A stretch of 64,000 bases of DNA from Delftia tsuruhatensis NBRC 16741 (GCF_001571325.1 NZ_BCTO01000004.1:119521-183520), one strand, 5' to 3'; positions 16,628-26,170 are shown, counted from the first letter of the stretch. Program-made: numbers and translations. Notes: generated by a model not told the origin, from the sequence alone.

Positions 16628-17098
16628 CTATGCCGCGGTGGCCGGAGCTATCGACAGCGGGATGGTCACGGGCCCGTCGTTGAGCAGGTGCACCTGCATG
16701 TCGGCGCCGAAGCGGCCCGTGGCGACTTCCGGGTGCAGGGCGCGCGCCCGCTGCACGATGTAGTCGTACAGGCGCTCTCCCTCGGCCGGTGGCGCGGCGC
16801 GCGTGAAGCTGGGGCGGTTGCCGCCGCCGGTGTCGGCCGCCAGCGTGAACTGGCTGACGATGAGCAGGCCGCCGCAGGCGCCCTGCCCGTCCAGGTCCTG
16901 CACGCTGCGGTTCATCTTGCCCGCGTCGTCGGCAAAGATGCGCAGCTTGAGCATCTTGGCCAGCAGCTTGTCGGCCTCGGCTTCGGTGTCGCCGCGCTCT
17001 GCGCAGACCAGGGCCAGCAGGCCAGGGCCTATGCTGCCGGCGACCTGGCCATCGATTTCCACGCGGGCCTGTTGCACGCGCTGCAGGATGCTGATCAT
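16628..17098 (-). CDS. dtd: D-aminoacyl-tRNA deacylase
   Basis: 156-residue proofreading enzyme that removes D-amino acids (and glycine from tRNA-Ala) from charged tRNAs. Diagnostic motifs are both present: [17 protein letters not shown] and the C-terminal NDGPVTI (gly-cisPro loop region). The start [17 protein letters not shown] is standard. Its ATG overlaps the stop of the upstream CDF transporter gene by four bases (ATGA), so the two are translationally coupled although functionally unrelated. Confidence 0.97.
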   Translation of the reverse strand: MISILQRVQQARVEIDGQVAGSIGPGLLALVCAERGDTEAEADKLLAKMLKLRIFADDAGKMNRSVQDLDGQGACGGLLIVSQFTLAADTGGGNRPSFTRAAPPAEGERLYDYIVQRARALHPEVATGRFGADMQVHLLNDGPVTIPLSIAPATAA

Positions 17099-18105
17099 GG
17101 TTCGGGGTTCGGTTTCTTGTCGGTGGATGGGGAAGAAGTGTCCGCCTGGCCTGCCGCCTCGATGGCGGCTTCCATGGCGGTCTGCATGCCCAGCGGCAGC
17201 AGCTCTATGCGCGCGTACAGGCCGGGCACGGCCTGCAGCAGTTCGGCCTCGATCTCGGTGCGCAGCCGGGCGGCGCGGGCCACGCTCCAGTCGCCGGGCA
17301 CATGCATGTGCAGGTCGGCAAAGCTGCGCTCGCCGGCGCGCCGGCTGGAGATGTTGTCAAAGACCACGCCATGCGCGCGGTGCGCATGGCGGTCCAGAAC
17401 GGCGTCGATGCGCAGGCGCTCGGGCGCGTCCAGGGCCTGGTCCATCAGGCCCTGGGAAGACTGCCAGACCAGTTGCGCGCCCTGCACGCAGATGTTGATC
17501 GCAACCCCGATGGCCACGGCCGCGTCCAGCCACAGCCAGCCTGTGAGCGCTGCGCCCATCAGGCCGATGACCACGCCGGCCGAGGTCCAGACATCGGTGA
17601 GCAGATGGCGGGCATCGCCCTCCAGCGCCATGGAGCGGTGCTGGCGCGCCGAGCGCAGCATGGCCACGGCCAGCAGGCCGTTGAGGGCAGAGCTGGCCAC
17701 GGACAGCGCCAGGCCCCAGCCCAGCTGCTCCAGCGGCTGCGGGTTCCACAGCCGCGCCAGCGCCGCCCAGCCAATGGCCAGGCTGGCTCCGATGACCAGG
17801 ATGCCCTCGAAGCCCGCAGAGAAGTACTCGGCCTTGTGGTGCCCATAGGGATGGTCGGTGTCCGCCGGCCGCTTGGCGATGGTGACCATGGTCAGCGCGA
17901 ACACGGCGCCGGCCAGGTTGACGAAGGATTCGAGCGCATCCGACAGCAGGCCCACCGATCCCGTCAGCCACCAGGCCAGGGTCTTGAGCACGATGGTCAG
18001 CAGGGCCACGGCCACCGAGATGCGCAGCAGGCTGTGCGGCGCCATCCAGCCGGCCGCGGAAGCGGGGGCGGGAGCGTTGGCAGTAGGGGGAGTGGGTTCG
18101 GCCAT
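17095..18105 (-). CDS. Cation diffusion facilitator (CDF) family transporter
   Basis: 336-residue inner-membrane divalent-cation/proton antiporter. After a short Pro/Ala-rich cytosolic start come six transmembrane helices, with [17 protein letters not shown] carrying the helix II metal aspartate region, [17 protein letters not shown] in the II-III loop and [14 protein letters not shown] in helix V. A cytosolic CDF C-terminal domain follows (VRRAG...[10 protein letters not shown]). Metal specificity (Fe, Zn or Mn) cannot be fixed by eye. ATG 18105 lies just after the divergent kinase promoter region; downstream it overlaps dtd by four bases. Confidence 0.92.
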   Translation of the reverse strand: MAEPTPPTANAPAPASAAGWMAPHSLLRISVAVALLTIVLKTLAWWLTGSVGLLSDALESFVNLAGAVFALTMVTIAKRPADTDHPYGHHKAEYFSAGFEGILVIGASLAIGWAALARLWNPQPLEQLGWGLALSVASSALNGLLAVAMLRSARQHRSMALEGDARHLLTDVWTSAGVVIGLMGAALTGWLWLDAAVAIGVAINICVQGAQLVWQSSQGLMDQALDAPERLRIDAVLDRHAHRAHGVVFDNISSRRAGERSFADLHMHVPGDWSVARAARLRTEIEAELLQAVPGLYARIELLPLGMQTAMEAAIEAAGQADTSSPSTDKKPNPEP

Positions 18106-18193
18106 GCTGCGCTGCGGTACGTGGGGGGGGGTGCTCCGGATTAGACCACCGCGTGCCCACCGCGTGTGCGAGCCGCATGACAGAATCCGCGCC

Positions 18194-19765
18194 ATGAATG
18201 GATGGCAGCGAGCAGCGGGGTGGGTGCTGGCCTGGGCCCTGGCCGCAGGCTGTGGCGCGGCGTGGCTGGCGCACAAGCGCCTGCAGTCGCTGCGCGAGGT
18301 CTTCGACACCGATGCACGCATCGCCCACCGGCTGCTGAGCCAGCGCATGGTGCAGCACGACGCCGTTCTGGGCACGCTGGCCCTGCTGCAGCCGCGCCAA
18401 CCCGCATCCGGCCAGGCGCCATGGAGGCAGCTGCAGCGCCTGTATCCCCAGGTGCTGGATGTGGCGCGCCGCGCGGCCACCGCAGGCGAGCCCTGGCCCG
18501 AGACCTGGCCGCCCGGCATGGCCGAGGCCGAGCGCCGCTCCCAGGCCAGCGGCCAGGCCGAACTGGCCCTGGCCGACCTGGTCCGGGGCCGCCTGTACCT
18601 GGTGCAGGCCGGGCTGCCGGCCAGCTACGCGCTGCTGCTGGACCTGCGCGCCACGATTCCCGCCGACGAGTGGCCGCTGCCGCCCGCCACCAGCCCGGTG
18701 CGCGCATGGCTGGCCCTGGGCGGGCAGGAATTCGTGATCCAGCCGGGCCGAGCCGCCGCGCACGGCTGGAACACATGGTCGTGGGAGGTGAGCAAGACCC
18801 TGGCCTCGCCCAGCCAGCCTCTGGTGCTGTACCTGCGCCAGCCGCTGGACGCCACGGTGCTGCCCTGGACGGCCATGCTGGGCTGGGCCCTGGGCTGTGC
18901 GCTGGCCGTGGCCGCGCTGCGCGCCCTGCTGCGCCAGCGCGTGGCCCGCCGCCGCGCCGAGCAGTTGCTGCAGCTGGGCCAGGTGGCACGGCTCAATACG
19001 CTGGGCGAACTGGCGGCCGGCATGGCGCATGAGCTGAACCAGCCGCTGACGGCCGTGCTGTCCAACAGCCAGGCCGCGCGCCGCCTGCTGGCCGAGGACC
19101 CGCCCGAGATGGACGCCGCACGCCAGGCCATGGGGCAGGCTGCCGAGCAGGCCAAGCGCGCATCAGCCGTGGTGGGCAGGCTGCGCCGCCTGGTGGAGCG
19201 GCCGGGGCTCGCGCCCCAGGCCGAGCCGCTGGATCTGGGCCAGGCCGTTGCCGAGGCGCTGTATCTGCTGGAGCCCGAGCTGCGGCGCCGCCAGGTTCAG
19301 GTCATGGTGCAGGCTGCCGATCTGCCCGCCGCCCAGGCCGACCCCGTGGCGGTGCAGCAGATACTGCACAACCTGCTGGTCAATGCACTGCAGGCCATGG
19401 ACGAGCAGCCGCCCGCAGCCCGCCATCTGCGGGTGGAGCTGGCACGCCGCGACAGCCGCCTGATGGTGGCCGTGCACGACAGCGGCCCCGGCGTGGCGCC
19501 CGAGATGCGCCAGCGCCTGTTCACCCCGTTTGCCACGGGCCGCGCCCAGGGCCTGGGACTGGGCCTAACGCTCAGCCAGAGCCTGGCCGAATCCATGGGC
19601 GGCAGCCTGGAGCTGGCCGCATCCGCCGCCACCCCGCCGCAAGGCGGAGCGCGCTTCGAGCTGCTGCTGCCTGCGGCCCATGGCCCGGCACCTGCCGTAC
19701 CCAACGCCCCTCAGGAACCACCGACCCCATGGCTGCCGCGCCCGCCCAAGACCTGTCCCCGCTGA
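18194..19765 (+). CDS. Membrane sensor histidine kinase (DctB/FixL-type catalytic core)
   Basis: 523 residues: N-terminal transmembrane helix (about 8-26), a periplasmic domain of about 195 residues without recognisable fold, second helix near 223-245, phosphoacceptor box GMAHELNQPLTAV with His279, then HATPase with N box NLLVNALQAM, G1 DSGPGVAP and G2 GLGLGL. The C-terminus is proline-rich and overlaps the response-regulator gene by 37 bases. Pairing with a FixJ-type regulator is typical for this kinase class. The HbpS-like exported protein encoded next door suggests the periplasmic domain senses redox state or haem through a partner. Confidence 0.9.
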   Translation: MNGWQRAAGWVLAWALAAGCGAAWLAHKRLQSLREVFDTDARIAHRLLSQRMVQHDAVLGTLALLQPRQPASGQAPWRQLQRLYPQVLDVARRAATAGEPWPETWPPGMAEAERRSQASGQAELALADLVRGRLYLVQAGLPASYALLLDLRATIPADEWPLPPATSPVRAWLALGGQEFVIQPGRAAAHGWNTWSWEVSKTLASPSQPLVLYLRQPLDATVLPWTAMLGWALGCALAVAALRALLRQRVARRRAEQLLQLGQVARLNTLGELAAGMAHELNQPLTAVLSNSQAARRLLAEDPPEMDAARQAMGQAAEQAKRASAVVGRLRRLVERPGLAPQAEPLDLGQAVAEALYLLEPELRRRQVQVMVQAADLPAAQADPVAVQQILHNLLVNALQAMDEQPPAARHLRVELARRDSRLMVAVHDSGPGVAPEMRQRLFTPFATGRAQGLGLGLTLSQSLAESMGGSLELAASAATPPQGGARFELLLPAAHGPAPAVPNAPQEPPTPWLPRPPKTCPR

Positions 19766-20370
19766 TCCATCTGGTCGATGACGACGAGGCCGTGCGCGAC
19801 AGCCTGGCCCTGCTGATCGGCACCGTGGGCCTGCGCGTGCAGTGCTGGGCCGATCCGCTGGCCTTTCTCGACGGGCTGGACCGCCAGGGCATAGGCGCCA
19901 TCGTGCTGGACGTGCGCATGCCCGGCATCGGCGGGCTGGCCCTGCTGGGCCGGCTGATGGAGCAGGGTGTGGACCAGCCCGTGATCATGCTCACCGGGCA
20001 TGGCACGGTGGACATGTGCCGGCGCGCCTTCAAGGCCGGCGCGGCCGAGTTCCTGGAAAAGCCCGTGGACGACGAGGTGCTGATCGATGCGCTGCAAGGC
20101 GCCGTGCGCCAGCATGTGCAGTCGCGCGAACGCCAGCAGGCCGACCGCGATGCCCAGCAGCGCTTTGCGCAGCTTTCCGCGCGCGAGCGCGAGGTGCTGG
20201 CGCTGATCGTGCAGGGCCTGACCAACAAGGAGATAGGCCGCAGCCTGGAGCTGTCGCCCCGCACGGTGGAGACGCACCGCGCCAACCTGTTCGCCAAGCT
20301 GGATGCGCCCAGCCTGGCGCAGCTCATACGCCGCTACGCCAGCCTGGCCGATCCGGCGGCAGGCGCCTGA
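19729..20370 (+). CDS. FixJ/NarL-type response regulator
   Basis: 213 residues: receiver domain with Asp61 in IVLDVRMPGIGG, Thr/Ser switch MLTGHGTVDMCRRAF, Lys in FLEKPVDDEVL, then a LuxR-type helix-turn-helix (LSAREREVLALIVQGLTNKE, IGRSLELSPRTVETHRANLF). Its start overlaps the kinase gene by 37 bases, giving translational coupling. The target is probably the promoter of the HbpS-like gene that begins 157 bp downstream, and perhaps others. Confidence 0.93.
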   Translation: MAAAPAQDLSPLIHLVDDDEAVRDSLALLIGTVGLRVQCWADPLAFLDGLDRQGIGAIVLDVRMPGIGGLALLGRLMEQGVDQPVIMLTGHGTVDMCRRAFKAGAAEFLEKPVDDEVLIDALQGAVRQHVQSRERQQADRDAQQRFAQLSAREREVLALIVQGLTNKEIGRSLELSPRTVETHRANLFAKLDAPSLAQLIRRYASLADPAAGA

Positions 20371-20527
20371 AGTTCCATCGCCGCGCCCAGCGCGCCTGGC
20401 TTCTCCGTATTTCTACGCAGCGGCGCGCGTAGCCGTCCGAATGGTGCGCGGCGACGGCATTTTCTACAGTGCATGCATGCCGTCCGGGCTTGTGTCCCGG
20501 GCCGTCCTGACCCCCAAGGAGAAGACC

Positions 20528-21031
20528 ATGCAACGCCGCACCACCAAGCTCGCCACCCTCGCCGCCCTGACCCTGGGCCTGATCGCCACCGCCGCCCAGG
20601 CCGATGCCGTGCGCACGGAAAAGAACATGTCGCTGGAGCTGGCCAACCAGATCGCCGCACGCAGCGTGGCCGCCTGCGCCGCCGACGGCCATGCCGTCAC
20701 CGCCACCGTGGTGGACCGCGCCGGCACCGTGCGCGCCGTGCAGCGTGCCGACAACGCGGGCCCCCACACGCTGGAGGCCAGCCGCCTGAAGGCCTACACG
20801 GCCGCATCGGCCAAGAACAGCACGCTGGCCATCATGGAGGGCGCGCAGAAGAACCCCGGCGCCGCCAACCTGGTGAATATTCCCGGCTACCTGCTGCTGG
20901 GCGGTGGCCTGCCGGTGAAGGTGGGCAACGAGGTGATCGGCGCCGTGGGCATCGGCGGCGCGCCTGGCGGCCACCTGGACGACAAATGCGCCCAGGCCGC
21001 GCTGGGCCAGGTGCAGGAACTGCTCAAGTAA
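20528..21031 (+). CDS. Exported GlcG/HbpS-family haem-binding protein
   Basis: 167 residues with a cleavable signal peptide (ATAAQA-D). The mature part is a full GlcG/HbpS domain: LANQIAARSVAACAADGHAV, VTATVVDRAGTVRAVQRADN, then PGAANLVNIPGYLLLGGGLP and VIGAVGIGGAPGGHLDDKCA. In Streptomyces the homologue HbpS binds haem, is redox-sensitive and controls the sensor kinase SenS. Here it directly follows a kinase-regulator pair on the same strand, so the same partnership is inferred. ATG 20528 has AAGGAGAAG upstream. It has its own 157-bp leader, so it is probably transcribed from a separate promoter. Confidence 0.85.
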   Translation: MQRRTTKLATLAALTLGLIATAAQADAVRTEKNMSLELANQIAARSVAACAADGHAVTATVVDRAGTVRAVQRADNAGPHTLEASRLKAYTAASAKNSTLAIMEGAQKNPGAANLVNIPGYLLLGGGLPVKVGNEVIGAVGIGGAPGGHLDDKCAQAALGQVQELLK

Positions 21032-21092
21032 GGCGCCCGCAAAGGCTACCACACTGCACCGCGCCCGGCCGCGCCTGCCCTTGATGCGGCGC

Positions 21093-21125
21093 TGCAAAAA
21101 AAAGACAGGCCGCCACGGCGGCCCC
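21093..21125 (-). terminator. Terminator-like hairpin on the minus strand (T8), no minus-strand gene upstream
   Basis: Read on the minus strand, GGCCGCC pairs with GGCGGCC-like sequence across a tiny loop and is followed by TGTCTTTTTTTT. It sits 60 bp after the HbpS-like stop but in the wrong direction to terminate it. It could block antisense transcription from the c-di-GMP gene, or end an unseen short minus-strand RNA. Confidence 0.4.
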
Positions 21126-21236
21126 TGATGCCCGACAGCCGCACGCGCCCCCACGCGTCAGCGGCCGCTCACCCTCGCACAAGAGCGCTATCAAAATCTC
21201 TGCGATTCCGCTATAAATCCCCAGCGAGGGGGACGC

Positions 21237-23309
21237 ATGCCAGAGAACATCGATGCGCAAGACACGGGGCCCGATGATGCGCTGTTGCGGCTGATAGCAG
21301 ACACGGCTCCGGCCATGCTGGCCTATTTCGATGCGCGCACGCTGCGCTGCCGCTTCGCCAACATCAACTACGCACGCAATTTCGGCTTGACGCCCGCCGA
21401 GGCCGTGGGCAAGACCGTGCGCGAGATCGTGGGCGAGGCCGTGTGGCAGCTCATCGCGCCGCAGGTGGAGCGCGGCCTGCGCGGCGAGCATGTGCGTTAC
21501 GAGCGCGAAGTGCCCCAGCCGGACGGACCGCCTCGCCATATCGAGTCGCTGCTGATGCCGCACTTCGAGCAGGGCCGGCTGCAGGGCGCCGTGGTGCAGA
21601 TCACCGACGTGAGCCACCACCACCATGTGGCGCAGAAGGTGCGTGACAGCGAAGAGCGCATGCGCAAGTTCACCGAGGTCACGACCGAGGCCATCGTCAT
21701 GCACCGCGACGGCCTCATCATCGACGGCAACGAGGCCCTGTCCCGCCTGGCCGGCTACACGCTGGACGAGCTGATCGGCCGCCCCATCCTCGACTACATC
21801 TGCCCGGAATTCCGCCTCTACGCGCTGCAGTACATGCGCAGCGGCCGCGAGGACCGTTTCGATGGCGCCCTCCAGCACAAGGACGGCCACCGCATTCCCG
21901 TGGAGATCGAGGCCAAGACCATGCCGGCCGGGGGCAGGCCCTACCGCATCGTGCTGGTGCGCGACATCACGCTGCGCCAGCTGGCCCAGGAGCGCATGGA
22001 CTTCCTGGCCCAGCACGACCAGCTGACCCAGCTGCCCAACCGGGTGCGCCTGATCCAGATGCTGCGCCAGGCGCTGTCGCTGGCCTCGGTCAAGCAGCGC
22101 ACGCTGGCCGTGCTCCTCATCGACCTGGACCATTTCAAGACCATCAACGACTCGCTGGGCCACCAGGCCGGCGACCTGCTGCTGTGCGAGGTCGCCCAGC
22201 GCCTGCGCGGCAGCGTGCGCGCCCATGATCTGGTGGCGCGCGTGGGCGGCGACGAATTCGTGGTCGTGCTCACCGATGATCCCGATCCGCAGGAGACCGA
22301 GACCCAGGCCAGGCACCTGCAACGCATCATCGAGGCACCCTGCACCATCGACGGCACGCCGCTGGTGGTCTCGCCATGCATGGGCATCGCCATGTACCCG
22401 GGCGACGGAAAAAGCGCCGAGGAACTGCTCAACCGCGCCGAAAGCGCCACGCACACGGCCAAGGACAGCGGCCGGCGCAACCTGCAGTTCTACGCACCCG
22501 CCCACGGCGGCCAGGCCACCCAGATGCTGATGCAGGAGCAGCAACTGCGCGGCGCGCTGGAGCGCGGCGAGTTCGAGCTGCACTACCAGCCCCAGACCTT
22601 CACGGCCGATGGCCGGCTGGCGGGCTTCGAGGCCCTGGTACGCTGGCGCCACCCGCAGCGCGGCCTGGTGCTGCCCGGCGAGTTCATCGGCTTTGCCGAG
22701 GCGCGCGGCCTGATCTCGGCCATAGACCACTGGGTGCTGCGCGAGGCCTGCCGCCAGGCTCGCCAGTGGCAGGACGAGGGGCTGCGGCCCGTACCCCTGT
22801 CCGTGAATGTCTCCGCGCTGGAATTTCGCCAGCGCAACATGGCGCGCGAGGTGGCCCTGGTGCTGGAGGAAACCGGCCTGGAAGCGCGCTGGCTGCACAT
22901 CGAGCTGACAGAGTCCACGCTGATGCACACCAGCGGCCAGGTGCAGGACACCTTGCAGGCGCTGCAGGCCCTGGGCGTGGGCCTGGCCATCGACGACTTC
23001 GGCACCGGCTATTCCTCGCTGGCCTATCTGCGCCGCCACCCCATCAACCAGCTCAAGATAGACCGGTCCTTCATCGCCGACGTGCCCGATAGCGAGGACG
23101 ACACGGCCATCGTCACCGCCATCGTGCAGATGGGCCACAGCCTGCATCTGGACATCGTCGCTGAAGGCGTGGAAACACCTGCCCAATTGGAGCTTTTGCG
23201 CGACCTGGGCTGCGGCATGATGCAGGGGTACCTTGTGGCGCCGCCCATGCCGGCCGACAGAGCGCGCGCCTGGCAGTTGCACAACAGTCATCCAGTCCAA
23301 CGACAATAG
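21237..23309 (+). CDS. PAS-PAS-GGDEF-EAL c-di-GMP signalling protein
   Basis: 690-residue cytosolic protein. Two PAS domains (about 10-130 and 135-260), then a diguanylate cyclase domain with an intact GGDEF at 337-341 (RVGGDEF) and an EAL phosphodiesterase domain with EAL at 465-467, DDFGTGYSSLAYL and EGVETPAQLELL. Both catalytic signatures look complete, so the net activity (making or degrading c-di-GMP) cannot be predicted. ATG 21237 follows GAGGGGG. amn starts three bases after its stop, so the two are almost certainly co-transcribed. Confidence 0.94.
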   Translation: MPENIDAQDTGPDDALLRLIADTAPAMLAYFDARTLRCRFANINYARNFGLTPAEAVGKTVREIVGEAVWQLIAPQVERGLRGEHVRYEREVPQPDGPPRHIESLLMPHFEQGRLQGAVVQITDVSHHHHVAQKVRDSEERMRKFTEVTTEAIVMHRDGLIIDGNEALSRLAGYTLDELIGRPILDYICPEFRLYALQYMRSGREDRFDGALQHKDGHRIPVEIEAKTMPAGGRPYRIVLVRDITLRQLAQERMDFLAQHDQLTQLPNRVRLIQMLRQALSLASVKQRTLAVLLIDLDHFKTINDSLGHQAGDLLLCEVAQRLRGSVRAHDLVARVGGDEFVVVLTDDPDPQETETQARHLQRIIEAPCTIDGTPLVVSPCMGIAMYPGDGKSAEELLNRAESATHTAKDSGRRNLQFYAPAHGGQATQMLMQEQQLRGALERGEFELHYQPQTFTADGRLAGFEALVRWRHPQRGLVLPGEFIGFAEARGLISAIDHWVLREACRQARQWQDEGLRPVPLSVNVSALEFRQRNMAREVALVLEETGLEARWLHIELTESTLMHTSGQVQDTLQALQALGVGLAIDDFGTGYSSLAYLRRHPINQLKIDRSFIADVPDSEDDTAIVTAIVQMGHSLHLDIVAEGVETPAQLELLRDLGCGMMQGYLVAPPMPADRARAWQLHNSHPVQRQ

Positions 23310-23312
23310 CCC

Positions 23313-24809
23313 ATGGTTTCGCTTCACAACCCCTCGCAGGCCTCACGGGCCGCAGCCACCTTGCACACCGACCCCCAGCGGGCCCTGGAGCATGTACAGC
23401 AGATCTACCGCGAGCAGATAGAGCACCTGCGCACGAACATGCAGCGCTTCGTCTCCGGTGAAACCCCGGCCGCCCCCGTCCACGCCTACTACCCCTTCGT
23501 GCGCATGCATACGGCCACCGTGTCACGCGCGGACACGCAGCTGGCCTACGGCTTTGTCGAGGGGCCGGGCACGCACGAGGCCACGCTCACGCGGCCCGAC
23601 CTGTTCTCGCGCTACTACGCCGAGCAGTTCCGCCTGCTGATCAAGAGCCACGGCGTGCCGCTGGAAGTGGGCCTGAGCGACAAGCCCATCCCCATCCACT
23701 TCTCGTTTGCCGAGAACGACCACATCGAAGGCACGCTGTCGCGCGAGCGCCGGCAGCTGATGCGCGATGTGTTCGACCTGCCCGACCTCGAGGCCATGGA
23801 CGACGGCATCGCCAACGGCACCTGGCGCCCCCAGCCGGGCGAGGCCCTGCCGCTGTCGCTGTTCACGGCCCCGCGCGTGGACTATTCGCTGCACCGGCTG
23901 CGCCACTACACGGGCACCCAGCCGGAGTGGTTCCAGAACTTCGTGCTGTTCACCAACTACCAGTTCTACATCGACGAGTTCATCCGCCTGGGCCACGCCG
24001 AGATGGCCCGGGAGGACAGCGAGTACGTGGCCTTCATCGAGCCCGGCAACGTGGTCACGCGCCGCACCGGCCTGCCGGCCCAGCCCAATGACGAGCTGGG
24101 CACGCCGCCGCCGCGCCTGCCGCAGATGCCGGCCTACCACCTGGTGCGCGCCGACCACAGCGGCATCACCATGGTCAACATCGGCGTGGGGCCGGCCAAT
24201 GCCAAGACCATCACCGACCACATTGCCGTGCTGCGCCCGCACGCCTGGATGATGCTGGGCCACTGCGCGGGCCTGCGCAACAGCCAGCAGCTGGGCGACT
24301 ACGTGCTGGCCCACGCCTATGTGCGCGAGGACCATGTGCTGGACGAGGAGCTGCCGCTGTGGGTGCCCATTCCCGCGCTGGCCGAGATCCAGCTGGCCCT
24401 GCAGCAGGCCGTGGCCGACGTCACGCAGATGGACGGGCCCGACCTCAAGCGCATCATGCGCACCGGCACCGTGGCCAGCACCGACAACCGCAACTGGGAG
24501 CTGCTGCCCAACAACCTGCCCCAGCTGCGCTTCAGCCAGAGCCGCGCCGTGGCGCTGGACATGGAAAGCGCCACCATCGCGGCCAACGGCTTCCGCTTCC
24601 GCGTGCCCTATGGAACGCTGCTGTGCGTGTCCGACAAGCCGCTGCACGGCGAGATCAAACTGCCCGGCATGGCCAACCACTTCTACCGCGAGCGCGTGGA
24701 CCAGCACCTGCGCATCGGCATGCGCGCCATCGACATCCTGCGCGAGGGCGGCACCCAGCGCCTGCACAGCCGCAAGCTGCGCAGCTTCGCGGAGGTGGCG
24801 TTCCAGTAG
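23313..24809 (+). CDS. amn: AMP nucleosidase
   Basis: 498 residues, close to E. coli Amn (484). It cleaves AMP to adenine and ribose 5-phosphate in purine salvage and adenylate balance. Motifs include YYPFVRMHT, RPDLFSRYYAEQFRLLIKSH, an NTD linker (FTAPRVDYSLHRLRHYTGT) and the phosphorylase-type C-terminal domain with MVNIGVGPANAKTITDHIAV, HAWMMLGHCAGLR and ALDMESATIAANGFRFRVPY. Start is three bases after the GGDEF-EAL gene, with its ribosome-binding site inside that gene's end; a membrane GGDEF gene follows after 53 bases. Regulated purine turnover next to c-di-GMP enzymes is notable. Confidence 0.96.
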   Translation: MVSLHNPSQASRAAATLHTDPQRALEHVQQIYREQIEHLRTNMQRFVSGETPAAPVHAYYPFVRMHTATVSRADTQLAYGFVEGPGTHEATLTRPDLFSRYYAEQFRLLIKSHGVPLEVGLSDKPIPIHFSFAENDHIEGTLSRERRQLMRDVFDLPDLEAMDDGIANGTWRPQPGEALPLSLFTAPRVDYSLHRLRHYTGTQPEWFQNFVLFTNYQFYIDEFIRLGHAEMAREDSEYVAFIEPGNVVTRRTGLPAQPNDELGTPPPRLPQMPAYHLVRADHSGITMVNIGVGPANAKTITDHIAVLRPHAWMMLGHCAGLRNSQQLGDYVLAHAYVREDHVLDEELPLWVPIPALAEIQLALQQAVADVTQMDGPDLKRIMRTGTVASTDNRNWELLPNNLPQLRFSQSRAVALDMESATIAANGFRFRVPYGTLLCVSDKPLHGEIKLPGMANHFYRERVDQHLRIGMRAIDILREGGTQRLHSRKLRSFAEVAFQ

Positions 24810-24862
24810 CGCGGCCACCTTCTTCCAAGGGCCCCGCTTCGCACCGCCATCCAGGGACGCAC

Positions 24863-26146
24863 ATGCCATCCACGCTGCCCACCCTGGATTTTTTCTCCAT
24901 GACCTCGGTCGTGGCCCTCAACATGATGGCCATGTCGGCCGCCCTGCCGCTGGCCATGGGGCGGCGCGTCAGCGGTGCCGCGCGCCATGCCCAGCATTTC
25001 TTCCTGATCCAGGCCGGTGCCTGGATCTTCATCCTCATCGCCAGCCGCCTGCCGCAAGGCCTGCTCTCGCGCGAACTGCTGTCGCTGGGCGCAGCAGCCT
25101 GCGCGGCATCGGCACAGTGGCAGATGGCGCGCGCCTTGCGCGAATGGCTGGGGCCCCGGCCGCCCTGGCTGGAACGCGGCCTGATCGCGCTGTGCTTTCT
25201 GGGGCCGCTGGGCTTCACCCTGCTGCTGCCCCACTTGTCCTTGCGCACCGGCTGGTTCAGCGCCGCCCACGGACTGAGCCTGCTGGCGCTGGCCGGCCTG
25301 TGCCTGGAGCCACGCCGCCCCGTGGCACGCAGCTGGCGCTATCTGATGTGCGGCGTGGCCGTCTTCATGGGGCTGGTACTTCTGGTGCGCAGCTACCTGG
25401 CCCTGGCCACGCCCTTCCTGCCCAGCTTCACGGCCGACAGCGGCGCCAACCAGATATTCGCCCTGCTGGTCACGTTGAGCAGCACGCTGCTGATGGTGGC
25501 CGTGCTGGTGGCCTGGCGCGACGAGACCAACCAGCAGCTGCGCGACATGGCCTTGCAGGACATGCTCACCGGCCTGCCCAACCGCCGCGCCCTGCTGGAG
25601 CGCGCCCCCGCCATGCTGGCGCATGCCCAGCGCCACCGGCAGGCCCTGGCCCTGGTGATGCTGGACCTGGACCACTTCAAGCATGTCAACGACGAATACG
25701 GCCATGCCACGGGCGACCGTACGCTGTGCCTCTTCGCCCGCCTGCTGCAGCAGCAATTGCGCAGTGACGAAATCGCTGCGCGCTGGGGCGGCGAGGAGTT
25801 CTGCCTGCTGCTCTACACCACGGACGACGGTGTGGATACCCTGTGCACCCGGCTGCAGTCCGCGCTGCTGCAGGCCTCGACGCAGACGCTGGGCTTCGAA
25901 GTCCGCTTCAGTGCCGGCTGCGCCCACGCGCCCCAGGTCTGGGACGGCCTGCGCCTGGAAATGCTGCTGCCCGCCGCCGATGCCGCGCTCTACGCTGCCA
26001 AGCGCCGCGGGCGTGACTGCTGGACGCAGGTGCGGCTGAGCCCGCCGCAGCAGCAGGCCTGCGCCGATGCGCCAGCTGTATCGGAGACGCCGGAGACGCC
26101 GGATGCGCCGGCCAGGCCCGCACTGGCCGCCAAGCCTGCGCGCTAG
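24863..26146 (+). CDS. Membrane-bound diguanylate cyclase (GGEEF)
   Basis: 427 residues. The first 220 or so are hydrophobic, with about seven helices and no recognised sensor fold. A GGDEF domain follows (DMLTGLPNRRALLER, LDLDHFKHVNDEYGHATGD) with active-site GGEEF at 309-313. The C-terminus is a Pro/Ala/Glu-rich tail with short repeats (SETPETPDAP). Location inner membrane; product c-di-GMP. No I-site RxxD is obvious five residues before the GGEEF. It lies between amn and an ABC exporter on the same strand, 53 and 24 bases apart. Confidence 0.9.
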   Translation: MPSTLPTLDFFSMTSVVALNMMAMSAALPLAMGRRVSGAARHAQHFFLIQAGAWIFILIASRLPQGLLSRELLSLGAAACAASAQWQMARALREWLGPRPPWLERGLIALCFLGPLGFTLLLPHLSLRTGWFSAAHGLSLLALAGLCLEPRRPVARSWRYLMCGVAVFMGLVLLVRSYLALATPFLPSFTADSGANQIFALLVTLSSTLLMVAVLVAWRDETNQQLRDMALQDMLTGLPNRRALLERAPAMLAHAQRHRQALALVMLDLDHFKHVNDEYGHATGDRTLCLFARLLQQQLRSDEIAARWGGEEFCLLLYTTDDGVDTLCTRLQSALLQASTQTLGFEVRFSAGCAHAPQVWDGLRLEMLLPAADAALYAAKRRGRDCWTQVRLSPPQQQACADAPAVSETPETPDAPARPALAAKPAR

Positions 26147-26170
26147 CCCCGGCCCCCAGGAAAACGCTCC

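Noticed and set aside
21024..23327. 767-codon minus-strand frame over the GGDEF-EAL gene
   Set aside because: Shadow of a gene with complete PAS, GGDEF and EAL motifs; no domains of its own.
23523..24869. 448-codon frame antisense to amn
   Set aside because: amn is clear on the plus strand; the antisense product has no recognisable fold.
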